Source: Zopfochytrium polystomum (Eukaryota; Chytridiomycota; Chytridiomycetes; Chytridiales; Chytridiaceae). From it: a DNA stretch of 64,000 bases. The notes beneath the pieces were generated by a model that did not search any database, was not told the origin of the DNA, and saw only the letters and a program-made list of their open reading frames with translations. How positions within the stretch are numbered: position 1 is the stretch's first letter; each line of letters begins with the position of its first letter. The position numbers and the translations under genes were made by a program. This document shows, one piece after another, positions 20,094-32,073 of this stretch. Location of the stretch: contig JAIVFJ010000187.1 of assembly GCA_025765615.1 (NCBI GenBank), forward strand, positions 60,970-124,969. The letters run 5' to 3'.

Positions 20094-21317
20094 GCACAGA
20101 AACGGTTAAAAGCAAGTGAATTCAGTTCCCCACCATCAAAGCAGACACCCTTCACACAAACATCCCTAACTGTCTCCAATTGTTGGATGATCTTAATGGC
20201 CTCTGGTAGTGCTTCTGACTTTCTCCGAAGGTTTGTCGACCAGAGATAATTACTTGCATAGTCATGGCAATGAGAGCAAAGCCATATTGTCCTAGAAACT
20301 TTGGTTTGACTTCCACTAGATCAAAGGCTAAATGTTTGCCTGGTAGTTTATCTGGAGGATCTGTATGTGGAATAGCAGCACAAATCTGTTTGGCAATAAT
20401 GCAGGCCTTACACGGTTCTTCAAGCAAGTCCAGCTTAATGTCAGGAACGTCAGCACATGTGCGGCGCTCCTTCATTGCTCGTAGTCTTGCATAAGGAAGG
20501 GATATGGCCAAGGTGTTCATGCAGGTCGTCCAACCAATCTCCAAAATTTGCTGCGCCTTTAAGAATAAGGAATGCACGGGAAGCATACTTGATTTGATCA
20601 TGTTCGCTCATGCTTGGGAGGTAATTGTGTGAGAGCTTTGCAGGAGAATAGAAATTTGAAATGCAGTGATTTTCCTGATTTAGTGGTAACCCTTTGTAGG
20701 GAATAGTAGCAGTCTTTAAGTCGACCTTCAACGAGCGTGGTACGACGCTTGATGGTCAAGGTATGGGTGTGGATAGCTGTTGCCAAGTTTGCACGCGTGT
20801 GTAGTGAGTTGAGGACAAGAAAAAACGCGTGTGTAGCGAGTTGAGGACGAGAAAAACAGACTTGTTACGGATTTGAAGCGAAAAATGAGTGGTTGGACAA
20901 CTGGATAGCGCAAAATATGGTTACAGCTCGTAACTCAATATTCTGCAATGAAAGTAGATGTATCTGATTGATCACTAAGTGGAATCACGAAGATTGGGCG
21001 CTGAGCAATGCAAGAAAATTGGATTGAGGCGATTTGGTTGGGTTTTGGCTGAGTTGTGCTAGAGAAAAGCTTCAATACAGCAAATTTGACAAGTTGAGTG
21101 CTAATTGAACAGTAAAAACGCGGACAGCTGTTGTCTTGCAAGGAACCAGTCGAGGATCACGACGTTTGGTGGGGGGACGAAAACTGAGCAAGTTGGTTGT
21201 GTGGGATTGGTGGTGGCAAGTGGCACTTTTCCAGTGTGTTGCTGCGTTCTGCACGTTCTTCCTCGTTTCTGCTCGTTGTTTATGATCCAGATGATTGGGA
21301 TGGGTCACAATTTTGTA

Positions 21318-21439
21318 TGAAAGAAATGACAGCTGCTGATTGTTGATGGTGGTGGACTACTCTCTTGTGATGGTGAAGGTGAGATGGGAGACTGTTTTGC
21401 TCCTGCACACTGCTTACTGCAAAAACCCAAAATCTAACA
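21318..21439 (-). repeat. Internally deleted family A LTR of copy A5
   Basis: Both ends match the 246 bp LTR (TGAAAGAAATGAC... and ...CCCAAAATCTAACA on the plus strand), but the middle is missing, leaving 122 bases. The primer-site sequence inside it is retained. Confidence 0.88.
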
Positions 21440-22410
21440 GATTAATGTTGGTTAGGATAATTCATCAGAGTGATGCAATTGAGGTGAGGACTCATGTATG
21501 GCTGTGGGCGATGTGGGACCCGGTGTGTTAGTATGTCTGTGTATAAAAGCTGAAGCAGTAAATTTGTGTGAGTTGAGGTCCCTAGCCAGGATCAAGTAAG
21601 CCTAGCAATAACAAGGTAGTCCATAGTTCGGCTCCTGAGTCCGGATTCATTTGGCTAAAATAGGGAGAGTTTCCCAAGCCAGTGGCCCGGCACCAAGAAG
21701 ACCATGCCAAGTTGGTGCCAATCCATGCTGAGACCACTTTGCAACTCTGTGCTGATGGTCATCGTTCACTTATTCCAAGCATCCTCCATTTAATAGGCAA
21801 TACAGTGCTGATGATCATCTTTCGCTTATCCCTAGCATCCTCCCCCCTAAGTGGAAGGTGATGTTTGATATTGCACTGACAAAGTGGTTAGAGGATTGTT
21901 AAACTTCTCAACCAGTCCTTGTTCTATCAATGAATGGACAGCAAATTGTCTTTGGCTGGAGTTATGTGAGCAAAGATAAAGAGAGGCTGAGCCTGATGTA
22001 ACAGAGTCCAAAGTCATGAGTAAATTGCACAAGGTTGCATGGTTGTGAGAGTTGGCACTTGCATAACTATTGGTCATCCCAATCACTAATATGTTTGATG
22101 GTGAGAGTTTCAGTGTGGTTGAAAACACTCTGATCTCAAAAGGTGGCCATGTCAATGATAATTGTTTCAGGGAATCCAGAAATTGAACCGCGGACTCCAT
22201 GGGTTGCTAGGCGAGCAAGACACCATATCATTAAATCCTAATTTGTTATGCCCTGTTGAAAATGAGTAAGTATTATTAAAAGGGCATAGGGGCAGTTGTT
22301 AGTGGTGCAGGTCTCCAAAAATTGAAATGCCTGTGTTGATGTTCATGGAATGATGAATCCTGAAAGAATGTCCTGAGGAACATTGCAGGCTCAAAGCATT
22401 TAGAGATGAG
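21440..22410. other. Unclassified repetitive region
   Basis: No confident gene is visible. A tract resembling a polypurine tract in minus orientation (CCCCCCTAAG at 21844-21853) and two diverged 40-base direct repeats at about 21740-21843 suggest remains of another LTR element. A minus-strand frame of 117 codons (21847-22200) has no recognisable domain. Bases 22114-22343 are the second copy of the repeat fragment at 8941-9169. Confidence 0.5.
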
Positions 22411-22559
22411 TTACCTTACTGGCTGTATGTTGAGAGGATAAAGGCAGTCACTTTGATGCATATCAAAAGAGAAGAGCAAAACAATTAGCAGATTAATTAT
22501 TAGTTGATGGAGCAAGTTGGTTTTTGAGGACCTCTGCTGTTTGCTCTTCAATTGATATG

Positions 22560-22885
22560 AAGAAGCAGATAACCAGGATAGTAACAGTTGGTGTGGTGAT
22601 TTCTGGTGGAGTAGTAGTTGAGCCTTTGTCACTTTGATTGACCAGCTTGATGTGTTGCTTATCATAGTTGTTTTGTCAAACAGGTTATTGAAGAGTGAGA
22701 TTAGTTTGGCTAAACTTGTTGACTGAGGAGCTGGGTTGCCGACAACAAGAAATACTTTTCCTTTCCCCATATCCAACAGGCTTTGGTCCAGTGAGCCAAC
22801 AAAGATTCAAACAACTTGTCCGAAAGGGCGAATACGATGGAGAAGTTCTCCAGCTGTTGATTTTGCAAACCTCTCGACTCTTATT
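22560..22885 (-). pseudogene. gag: Diverged copia gag fragment
   Basis: On the minus strand, MDMGKGKVFLVVGNPAP and SLAKLISLF correspond to family A Gag IDMGVANTFMFAGNPI and SLTKLITLF. In other frames, PEITTPT matches PEVTTPT of the same protein. Frameshifts break it. It stands head to head with the plus-strand pol fragment of B1, so an inversion or two insertions meet at about 22,885. Confidence 0.7.
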
Positions 22886-24262
22886 GCCAACAGGAACCTC
22901 CAGCTATGCGGTTACTATCACTTGGCACGAGACCTCCAACCAGGTGTTATTCACTGCAGCAGTCATGAAGAAGGTGACCCAGCAGTTCTTCAAATGATCA
23001 TATGGCACGGCTTCCAGTGGTTTCCAACTGCAGCAAACCCAACCTTCAATTACAGCACTCAATTTCTCGCCCATTGCGCCAGCAGATATTACAACTTTTT
23101 CACGTCAGCAGAACCTGCAGACGCACACAGCATTTGTGCAGCATTTCTCAACACCAAAAAACCAGACACTCGCCGACTGCACCAACGTCTAGGACACATT
23201 CCCTATGCTTGACTTCGCTCCATGAAGGAAAGGCGAACCTGTGCTGACTTTCCAGACATAGACTTAGAACTGCTTGAGGATGAGTGTAAGGCCTGTATTA
23301 TTGCAAAGCAGACACGTGCCTCTATTCCCCACACAGATCCTCCGGACAAGCTACCTGGGGAACACTTGGCGTTTGGCCTTGTGGAGGTCAAACCCAAGTT
23401 CAGGAGGCAGTACGGCTTTGCCCTCATTGCCATTGACTATGTCAGCAATTATATCTGGTCAACCAACCTACGACAGAAGTCTGATGCTTTACCAGAAGCC
23501 ATCAAAATCATTCAGCAACTCCAGATTGTGCGAGACTTTCAGGTTAAGTCAGTTAGGTTTGATGAGGGTCAACTTAAGTTGACTACTTTTGAACGCTTCT
23601 GTGTCTCTTGTGGGATACAGGTTGAAGTCAGTCCACCACACACCAGAGCTCAACGGCAAAGAAGATGTGCAGTTAGGACAGTCATGGATGTAACTCATTC
23701 ACTACTTCAGCATGCTGGCTCACCTTGGTCTTGGTGGGGTTATGCTATTTGACATGCCATGGACATCATCAACACACTGCCAGTTCCCAGTCGTGGTTTG
23801 CTTTCACCAGTTGAAATGCTACTTGGCTTTCCTCCCTGCATCAGCCACTTTAGGGTTTTTGGCACTGGTTGCCTCTACCATGTGACAGCCAAGGAATGCG
23901 GCAGCACACATCAGTACAAGAAACTGGCAGAACAAGCACGACCAGCAATATACATTGGCAATATAGGCCGATCCATTGCCTGGCTCATCGACATCAACAC
24001 TGGTCGCGTTATCACACATCGCCTCAGCGATCTCACCATCGCCGAAGACATCTTTCCCAAACTCAACAAATCAGATGCTGATGATGAAGCTTCAGAACTA
24101 CAGCATCACCACACGCCCTTACTCTCAGCTGACGAACTTCAGGAAACCAACACCAACATCAAGGCCCTCCTTCGTGAAGCAAATGTACACATTGAACAGC
24201 TACCTGAGCCAGAACCAACACCAGTGACCCCAGTGGAATTGGTAAAAAGTGCCACCCCTCAG
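22872..24262 (+). pseudogene. pol: Pol exon 1 remnant of B1: GAG-pre-integrase and integrase
   Basis: The matches run NRNLQLCGYYHLARDLQPG, then HQRLGHIPYA with a stop at 23212, then CKACIIAKQTRA and integrase with LAFGLVEV (first catalytic Asp changed to Gly), SVRFDEGQL and a damaged ELNGK region. A stop follows at 23750. Downstream, LSPVEMLLGFPPCIS and YIGNIGRSIA match family A. The last codons GCC ACC CCT CAG precede GTAAGC. Confidence 0.83.
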
Positions 24263-24760
24263 GTAAGCACAGTGAAAGTGAATCAGATAACGATGTACAG
24301 CTCTGGTGTTGGAGGTGACAGCACGATGGGTTGGATTCTGTGCTACTGCAATTAACGTCATCTCCTGTGGGCCTTATTGGGAGCACTATAGGCGTGACTG
24401 AGGGAGACCGGATCGGGGGGTAGACCGGCAATGTGAAGCAACTGAAGGCCCACGACAACTGAAGCCCCAGCTCATAGGCTAGTGTGGCCTGGACATGCGT
24501 CAGAGGAGGTGGAGTCCTGAGCAGGGAGCCCATTCCGTGAGGAGTGCCAACCAGGAGACAGTTATTCTCCTGATGTGGCCAGGCGAGACGCGGGGGCAGC
24601 GTTGAGGGCAGGCTGTGTATGGGGGAGTGGTTGCCTCACCTCATAGGGTACTGGGGGGAGCCCAGACCAGCATCGTGCAGAAGGCTCACCTGTGCATTTC
24701 ATCCTTGCTTACTTTTGTGCATTGGATATCTGAGACTGTTGTAAACTAATTCCTCCAAAG
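24263..24760 (+). other. Predicted pol intron in B1 (498 bp)
   Basis: The donor is GTAAGC, closer to consensus than in family A. The 3' end is AAACTAATTCCTCCAAAG, with a CTAAT branch point. Both boundaries are phase 0, as in A1, and the following codons encode the same Pro-rich linker. Interior blocks such as GGGAGCCCATTCCGT and ATCGTGCAGAAGGCTCACCTG are also conserved with family A. Confidence 0.72.
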
Positions 24761-26350
24761 TCCCTACAAGATAAAACAATGGCAGACACACCCACCAGCG
24801 ATGCGGCACAGGCTTCTCCACCTCCAGAACCGCCTCCACCAGAACCACCTCCTCATCACCAACATTTCACGTACACCATCACCTGACAACTCAGCCAAGT
24901 GTACACATTCTGGGCAAACCTACCTCACAAGCACAACATGTCCTGATCCTCAAACTCATGCAGAAGCCATGTCGGGTAAATCGTCCAAGCAGTGGATTCA
25001 GCAAAGCAGACTGAGATCGATGCCCTTCGCACTTAAGCAGCATTTGAAGTTGTGGAACGGCCCACCAACATCAACGTCGTGCAAAACAAATGGGTCCACA
25101 AGGTCAAACTTAAACCAGACGGCAGCATTGAGCGATTCCGTGAATGGCTTGTGGCTAAGGTCTTCACTCAACGTCATGGCATTGATTTTTGGAATACTCA
25201 CTCTCCTGTTGTCCAAATCAATAGTCTTCATTGGCTCATTGCCATGGCGGCTGCAAACAACTGGCACACTGCTATTGTCGACATCAGCAACACGTACCTA
25301 AACAGCATGCATGATGTGCCCATTTACATGGAGCAGCCAGACAGCTACTGCAGTGATGGCAAAGTCTGGCTACTGAAGAGAGCTGTTAATGGTATGAAGC
25401 AAGCTGGCCGGTTGTTGGTACCAAGAACTGATTGGCCACCTGAAGTCAAATGGATATCAGCTTGCACAACAGACCCTTGTATCCTCTTCCGCAAGTAGAT
25501 GGAAAAGTCATTTCCATTGCCATCTATGTTGATGATATTTGTTCTTTGGGGATTCTCGGGAGATCACCTTTGCCATCACACTGCTAAAATCTTGTTACAA
25601 GCTCTGCAAAATAGGAACAATCAAAACCATCCTCAGTATGCAACTGGAACAACGCCACAACGGAATCTTCTTGCACCAGAAAGCCTATATCAAGGATTTA
25701 CTTCAACGCCATGTCAACATTATCAACAACCGCACTGCAGTAACTGCCCTTCCCAGTAGTCTCAATCTTCAGCCACGTGGGATTGACCAAGCAGCTCCAG
25801 ACCAGAGACTGTACCAGGCAATCCTTGGTGGCATCAACTACCTTGCAACACACACGCAACCAGACCTTGCCCCAGCAGTTTCATACCTTGGTGCCTTCAG
25901 CAAGGATCTAATATAGCCGGTTACTCCGACGCTGCCCATGGTGTCCACTCAGATGGGAAATCACAGCTTGGTTACTATGTTCTATTTGGAGGAACAGCTA
26001 TTAGTTGGACATCTGTTTGGAGCAGCACTGTCATGCTGTCACCGCAGAAAGCTGAATATGTTGTTTGAACTGGGACGAGAACTTAAGGCACTATCCCAAA
26101 TCTACTCAGCACTTCAACTTCTGTCTCCAGCTCCTCTTGTCATCTACACTGACAACAGTGGTGCAATCAACCTCAGCTCAAATGATCTTTACACCAATAG
26201 GTCAAAGCATATCATGGTAAAGTATCATTATATTTGAGAACTCGTGGAACAAAAGGTTGTACAGCTTGAATGGATTGCTGGAAGGGAAGAGCCTCCAGAC
26301 TATATGACAAAATCTCTCTCAGCTATTCTCAGTGAATACCATCTGAGTTG
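24761..26350 (+). pseudogene. pol: Pol exon 2 remnant of B1: reverse transcriptase and RNase H
   Basis: The parts are recognisable in several frames. They are the linker SPPPEPPPPEPPP, NKWVHKVKLKPDGS, YLNSMHDVPIYMEQPD, the YVDDI region at about 25525 with a frame change beside it, LYQAILGGINYLATHTQPD, IYTDNSGAINLSSND and YMTKSLSA. Stops at 25498, 25914, 26067 and 26235 break it. Confidence 0.85.
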
Positions 26351-26631
26351 CATTGGTTTTCTTACCTTTGATTCATTTTTTCTTATCTGTGAAAATGTTT
26401 TCTTCTTTGTTCCTTTTCATTACTTTGACTCATTTTCTTTTACCTCTGAAGTTAATATGTGCCCCCATCCATTTCTGTTAGTGTTGTCTGTCCTTTCTGC
26501 TCTGCCATCCGATGGCCAGTCATACCTGTTTGTGATTCTTCTTTCTCTGGTGTACAGTTTCCTTAAGTTGACTCTGGCTTAAGGTTTTCCTCTGTGCCGG
26601 CCTTTGCTCCTGCCCACAGCTTAGGGGGGAG

Positions 26632-26835
26632 TGTTAGTTTTGGGCCTTTTGGTGTAAGCAGTGTGCGGGAGCTTGACCTGATACTGCTGCTCTGCAAGGA
26701 TGACTTGCAGCATTTTGCAAGTGATGGTCCTTGTAACAGTTTTGTATAAAGACAAACACACAACTGACAGAAGCCAAGATCAACCTCCCACCACCACCAC
26801 CTTCAGTAGTGTACTACCTCCATCTCCACAGCAGC
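26632..26835 (+). repeat. 3' LTR of B1
   Basis: It starts TGTTAGTTTTGGGCC after the polypurine tract. It keeps the family outline (AAGCAGTGTGC, TTTTGTATAAAGAC, CAACCTCCCACC). The right end is estimated at a CA near 26835, because no duplication or second LTR is visible. Confidence 0.65.
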
Positions 26836-27291
26836 ACAACCCATAGATAATCCAGCCCAACGAATTCTTTCACGCCCCGCCCTCGGCACCCTATGTATTC
26901 GCCGCACTGTCGTGATTCCCCAGGCTCCTCTGCGACAAGCGCTTCTGCGTTATCCCAATCCTGAGCCCCCTGACGTTCCCTGAGGATCTCCTCCCTGCTC
27001 ACATTTTCCGTGGTGTTGCCATTTCCCCTTCGTCTCCACTCACCACCCTCTCCACTGGACACTGGACACTCTCTGCAGGGCCTCGGCCCACCTTATTCTC
27101 TTCTTTTCTCTTTCCTTGGTTCTTGTTGCTTCTCTTCTTGTTATTTGTTTCCTGGTAGCGTTAACAGCTATGGTGGCCTGTGCGTGGAGACACGCTTGGA
27201 CCGTTCAAGGTTTTTGGCTCCCTGCGTGGCATTTCACTCTTCCTGTCACGCAGCTTCAGGCTGCGTGGAATAATAAAAAATAAAAATAAAA
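26836..27291. other. Unidentified segment ending in an A-rich tail
   Basis: This stretch lies between the B1 LTR and the broken gypsy protease. It is pyrimidine-rich in its middle and ends AATAATAAAAAATAAAAATAAAAATG, like the tail of a non-LTR retroelement. I see no convincing gene in it. Confidence 0.4.
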
Positions 27292-27969
27292 ATGACAAGG
27301 GTAGCATCAATGATGTTGCAGGATGATCCAGAGTCGATAAGGGCCGTGGTTGTGATGGTTGACTTGGGTGAGAGTTGAATCTTGACATCCATGGTGAGTT
27401 GGTGGGGCTTGGAATCTGAGGTATTTGTGGTGCTGGTGGTGGTGATGAAACAGGGGCAGCTTGGAGGAGGGTCCAGGGAATTGCCCCCCAGTGAGCCTGG
27501 ACCTGGGAGTTTGGGTGCTTCTTCCTTGAGCAGTCCTTGACAGCATGTTGCTTGGAGCCACAGTAGAAAAACAGTCCCTGCTGGGCCCTCCTTGTTTTCT
27601 CCTCTTGGCTCAGAGGACCCTTAGGAAGTATCTCAACTGCATCCATTTGCATGGGTTCAGGAACTGTAAGAGCTTGAGGGACTGGGGTAAGTCTTGATGT
27701 AGTTCCAACTTGTGTTTACTTCAGCCTCTTGGAGTAGAGTCTGTTGTCAATCTTGATGGCAAGGAGAATGTACTCTTCCAAGGTCTCAGGGATGTGCAGA
27801 GACTGGGAGAGCATGTCTTGGATAGACTCATGGAGACCATCATTGTTAGGCAGAACTGAATGGTTAGCAGCAAGAGGCACAAGACAGACCTGAACCTATT
27901 GTGACTGTCAGTTATAGTTCTCACGATGCCCATGGGAGAGCGAACCACTGCCAATGCAGACCTGGGCAC

Positions 27970-28235
27970 TGGCTTGCGCTGATGACAAATACTCCAAGTA
28001 TTAAGTGGAAGGGAAACCTGGTGTCAACAGTTTTCCTCCTCCTCTGCTCAAGCAGATAATATAGGAGAGGTTTTTGCCCTGTGCTGGTCACGCTCGCCTA
28101 GCAACTATATTACAGCGTGTATATCATCATCATGTATCAATAATTCATAACAGAGTTTTTCTCTTTCTCTCCAAGTTGGGGAGAAGGACCACCCACAAAC
28201 ACACATCTCCACTTCATTCACTCCTTCCACTCACT
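27970..28235. other. Unexplained insertion within gypsy gag
   Basis: These roughly 265 bases separate two parts of gag and do not continue its reading frame. They are rich in CT runs at the right side. I find no clear terminal repeat or target duplication. Confidence 0.4.
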
Positions 28236-28821
28236 CACTCAAAGTAGACTGTTTACAATCATGGTACAGCAGAGCTGCATCATTGTATCCAGAGTCTCTG
28301 GCTAGTTGCTTGAATTGGTTGATGTAGGCCACACAAGATTGCTTTCCTTGCTTGATATGCTTGAGCTTGGATCTTGCTGTCCAAGATGCGTAGGGGTCAC
28401 CAAAGGTAGCTTCCAGCCCCTCCCAGAGCTCTTGCAGGGTGGTGGGTGTGCTTGGGAGATCTGTACCATGATTGAGCTTGACCAGACAGGAGGGTGCTTG
28501 TGAAAAGAACCTTGACTTGCTCACTGGGAAATCTTGAAGGTTGGAGAAGGATGACATTCTCCACAGTGGCCATAAAGTTCCTGAGGTCTTTGGCCAGCCC
28601 AGTGAACTTGTCAGGGCTGGGAACCTTGGGCTCTCTTGCTTGGTTGGCTTGGGGCAGGGGAAGAGCTTGATGTTCCTGTTGGTGAAGTTGTTGTTGGAGC
28701 TGGTGCTGCTGGTGAAGGACTTGTTCTTGAAGTTGGTGTGTCTGTCTTGAAAGGGCTTGTAATTGGTCATCAAGGCTTGGAAGGCAGTTGCATCAGGGAA
28801 GGTGTTGTTTGGGTCAGACAT
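28231..28821 (-). pseudogene. gag: Ty3/gypsy gag, N-terminal part
   Basis: The 196-codon frame starts with the ATG at 28821 (MSDPNNTF). It contains the typical retrotransposon-gag stretch LWEGLEATFGDP, ARSKLKHIKQ and YINQFKQLARDSGYND, then leaves frame near 28,240. Downstream Gag sequence returns at about 27,900-27,700 (LPNNDGLHESIQDMLSQSL in another frame) and at the zinc knuckle YCGSKQHAVKDC, whose first Cys is replaced by Phe. Confidence 0.8.
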
Positions 28822-28861
28822 GATGGCAGAGAGTAGTAGGAGAGGGTGAAGTGAATTATGA

Positions 28862-29163
28862 TGTCAGGAACAGGACAGGACAAGGCAGACAAGGAACTGA
28901 GAGGAGCGATGATTGTATTGGAAACAATAATTCACTTGAGGGATGGAACAGGTTCCCCATCCCCCTTTTATACCTTTTGAGAGTCTTCCTTGTCAAGACT
29001 CAAGAAAGTTCCAGAAAGAGCAATTAGTAATACAATGATACCAATGATACCAATGACAACAAGACAAGTCAGGAAAGCAAAGAAGGTTCCAGAAGGTTCC
29101 ACAAGGTTCCATGAAGGAATGTTCTAGAAGGTTCCAGAGGTTTCCAGAGGGTGATTCATAACA
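28862..29163 (-). repeat. 5' LTR of Ty3/gypsy element
   Basis: The 302 bp segment reads TGTCAGG...TAACA on the plus strand and matches 19788-20093 in reverse complement. It includes repeated GGTTCCAGAAGGTTCC blocks and a TATA-like segment TTTTATACC at about 28974. Confidence 0.85.
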
Positions 29164-29184
29164 CATAGCTATTGCTATGAATCC

Positions 29185-29420
29185 AACACCATGGTCAGGT
29201 CAAACACTTTGACGTGAGGTTGCATTTCATACGGGACCACTTGGAGAAAAACGAGGTTCAACTCATTTATTGCCCAACAGACCTGATGATTAATGACCTT
29301 CTCATCAAAGCTCTTCCTGCAGCTTAACATGCAAAACTTGTATCACTGATGGGAATTTGCAGTCTCGCCAACCTCCAAGGTGTAAGCGTGGTTCCCATGC
29401 TCAAATCAGCACAATGCAAT
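29185..29420 (+). pseudogene. C-terminal RNase H remnant of another copia element
   Basis: The frame reads VKHFDVRLHFIRDHLEKNE, then IYCPTDLMINDLLIKALPAA and a stop. This is the standard end of Ty1/copia RNase H but distinct from family A. Just downstream, GAGCAATGCAACAGGC matches the solo LTR at 254-1443, which hints that both come from one family. Confidence 0.72.
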
Positions 29421-29626
29421 ATGAGCAATGCAACAGGCTGGATCAGAAACGAGCACAGGTTTGGTGTGTAGGCATCGTTCCTCCTGTGCTTTCTCAGTGA
29501 ATGTTACAGAGGCAACTGAGCGCAGTGGGATGAGAACATGTCAAATCAGGCGCTGACCCACTCAAGACAGAAGTGCGACCTGGCCGACCGTTCCGGGCGT
29601 TAAGCAGCCGCTTTGCGAACTTCATA
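29421..29626. other. Boundary between transposon island and host genes
   Basis: About 200 bases follow the last transposon remnant and precede the first host ATG. I see no gene or clear promoter motif. Confidence 0.4.
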
Positions 29627-32041
29627 ATGCTTCGAAAGCGAAACGGGCGTCCGCGAAAGGAGTTGGAACAACCGTGTCCAAGATCAGACGGTCATCAATC
29701 TCACGTCCGGAGCGATCAGCAAGAAACCATTGTTCTCGACAATGGCAGCGATTTCTCGAGCCACCAGAGCCGCGAAAGCGGAAGCATTATCGAACACTGC
29801 GCGTGCGATCGGAACGAGCCTGACAACGACGCAGGCGATGAGACGGGAAGATCGCCAAAGCGCCAGCGAGTAATCAGCCACACAAGCTCAGCGTCGCCTG
29901 CGTCCACTGCCTCCACTCCATCGACGGTCAAGTTCTACTCTGTTTCATCGAAATCAATGGCCCCTCCCACTGGTGTCGTTCCATATTCTCCCTCAATTTC
30001 CGACATGGATCACCAGGTCAGAGAAATACTTCTGCCGAGCGATCCTTCAATGGAGCCAAACTTCTTTCCTCTACGGAAGTTTGAACGGCGACTCCGCAGA
30101 ACGAAACGTATGGCACGATCAGGTACGTCTCAACTATTTTTGGGATCTACTGATGGCATCCTTGTTTTACCGATATTTGGTTTCTAAACATAGAAATCGA
30201 GTCAGATGATTGGAGGCGGTACCAATATTCTGGTCGCGTCAACTTCTGGCTGGACCCGGAACGAGATCACATTGAAAGAATTTCATGCAGAACTTGTTCA
30301 AAAGTAGAATTTATCGAGCGATTCGAAGCTCCAGGACTTCCAGTTGTGATAACAGAAGCATTGGATGATTGGCCTGCGGCAACCAATTGGCATCCGGAGG
30401 TCTGTTGAAACATGGTCTTCGGCTGTTCTGCTTTGACTTGTTAAAGCGCTCACACAGCGCAGAGCTGAAACTCTCTTTTTCAGAAACTGCTGCTTCGCTT
30501 CCACTCCGAGAAGTTCAAAATTGGCGAGGATGATGATGGCGAAATAGTCTATATGCAGTTTGCTGATTTTATGAGATACTCGCTACTCTCCTCCTGCCCA
30601 AACCCGGATCCTGCGAAACCGGTGGGGCTGGCCACTGCCGACGACAGCCCGCTCTACATTTTTGATGGAAACTTTGGAGACCGCTCCCGATCGAGCACTG
30701 CGAACGATATTGAAGCGGCTCGGCAGAAACGAAAGGAAAGACGTCGAAAGGAAAGAGAGCAGGAACGCGAAGAGGAGGAACGTTCTGAACGTCCGCGGGC
30801 AGCTTTGAACGAACTGCAAGAGCGACTGCGGGAAGAATCAAATCCTGAAGACGGCGACGACGAAATGGAGAGCGATCGCACCCGCGGAACCGTCTCTGCA
30901 CAGTCGCTATCCAGAGATGTTCCAGACATTCAGAAGTCCGTGTCCCCGACTCCTGCCGAAACCGATGGCTCCGTAAGACCACTGCAGGAGACTAAGCTCT
31001 TCATTAAGCTTCGGAAGCAAACTCGAGCGGGAAGCGCTTTTCCTGGCCGCGCCAGAAGTACGGAAGCTGTTCCCGATTCTGCGAACGGAAATTCCATAAT
31101 GGTTGCTGATGAGGAGGACCAAACAATGAACTTTACGCCGAGCTTACCGCCAGATGTTGAGCTTAAACCCTATCAGAATCACCACCAGATGGTGCTACCT
31201 CCTTCTACTCCCACAAGAGAGATGCTGAAGGACTATAATATTCCAAAGTACTTTATCGATGACTTGTTTCAGTACACTGGATCTCGGCGCCCACCGCACC
31301 GTTGGGTTGTCATCGGATCCGCCCGCTCTGGAACGGGCATTCACATAGTAAGTGTAGCATCACAAGTTCGGCGTTTAACTGACTGCAACCGACGACAGGA
31401 CCCACTGGGAACAAGTGCATGGAACGCTCTTCTCTTCGGACACAAAAGGTGAACGCCGCACCCTCCCTCAATTTTTCAACTGACACGAAGGGAAACTCGC
31501 AGATGGGCCTTGTTCCCGCCACATATTCCAAAATGGCAAGTCACTCTTCCAAACCTTCCGGACTCCGAAGCGTCGACTTGGTTTGGATTGGTTTATCCTG
31601 CGCTTAACGCTGAGTCCACTCGATGTCCGGCAACGGGAATGTTGCTGGCAGAGCGACTGGGGATGGTAGAGATCCTGCAGCGTCCCGGAGAAGTCGTTTT
31701 TGTTCCAGGCGGCTGGCATCATGTCGTTATCAATTTAGGTTAGACGTCAATTCTTGGTCTTGCTTACCGATCGCTCATCCTGCTTTTCGTGCTGACCGAA
31801 TACTGTCCTGCCACTGTTCCCTCACAACAACCAAGACTTCACTGTTGCCGTCACCCAAAACTTCTGCTCCACCACAAATTTTGAGTCCGTCTTCCTCCGG
31901 ACGCGCTCTTCCCGCCCCCGCCTCGCACAAAAGCTGCTCGCCCGCCTCTGCTCGCTCTCCGCCGGTCGCCCCGCGTTCCGCGGCCTCGTTGAGGCTGCCG
32001 CCAGGATGGCCACCGTGCCCGAGATGCCGCAGAGCAGTGGG

Positions 32042-32073
<32 letters not shown>

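Larger units (their letters stand above)
19756..21439 (-). mobile_element. Defective copia copy A5 with internal deletion
   Basis: Reading on the minus strand from 21439: a shortened LTR (21318-21439, about 124 bases missing from its middle), a leader, gag from the ATG at 20611, then a fusion near 20524. There the codons for FGDWLDDL of gag join HEHLGHIP of the GAG-pre-integrase finger, removing most of gag and all of protease. Integrase continues to about 19756, where it meets the LTR of A4. A Ty3-type solo LTR (19788-20093) interrupts integrase. Confidence 0.87.
22872..26835 (+). mobile_element. Diverged, degenerate copia element B1
   Basis: This is a relative of family A. Pol starts after the protease region (about 22872) and runs through the HHCC finger, integrase (22872-24262), a pol intron (24263-24760), reverse transcriptase and RNase H (24761-26350), a polypurine tract at 26620-26631 and a 3' LTR from 26632 to about 26835. 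Several stops and frameshifts show that it is dead. Its divergence makes it useful for seeing which features of the family are conserved. Confidence 0.87.
27292..29163 (-). mobile_element. Degenerate Ty3/gypsy element, 5' part only
   Basis: On the minus strand there is a 5' LTR (28862-29163), a gag frame (28231-28821), a damaged middle, a zinc-knuckle region (about 27545-27590) and an aspartic protease motif ALIDSGSSCNIIDA (about 27300-27345), where the element stops at an A-rich junction. No reverse transcriptase or integrase is present in the window. The solo LTR at 19788 belongs to the same family. Confidence 0.82.

Noticed and set aside
1..29400. Candidate captured host genes inside the transposon island
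   Set aside because: Every long frame was attributable to gag, protease, integrase, reverse transcriptase, RNase H, LTR or antisense of these. The leftovers (21440-22410, 26836-27291) have no recognisable domain.
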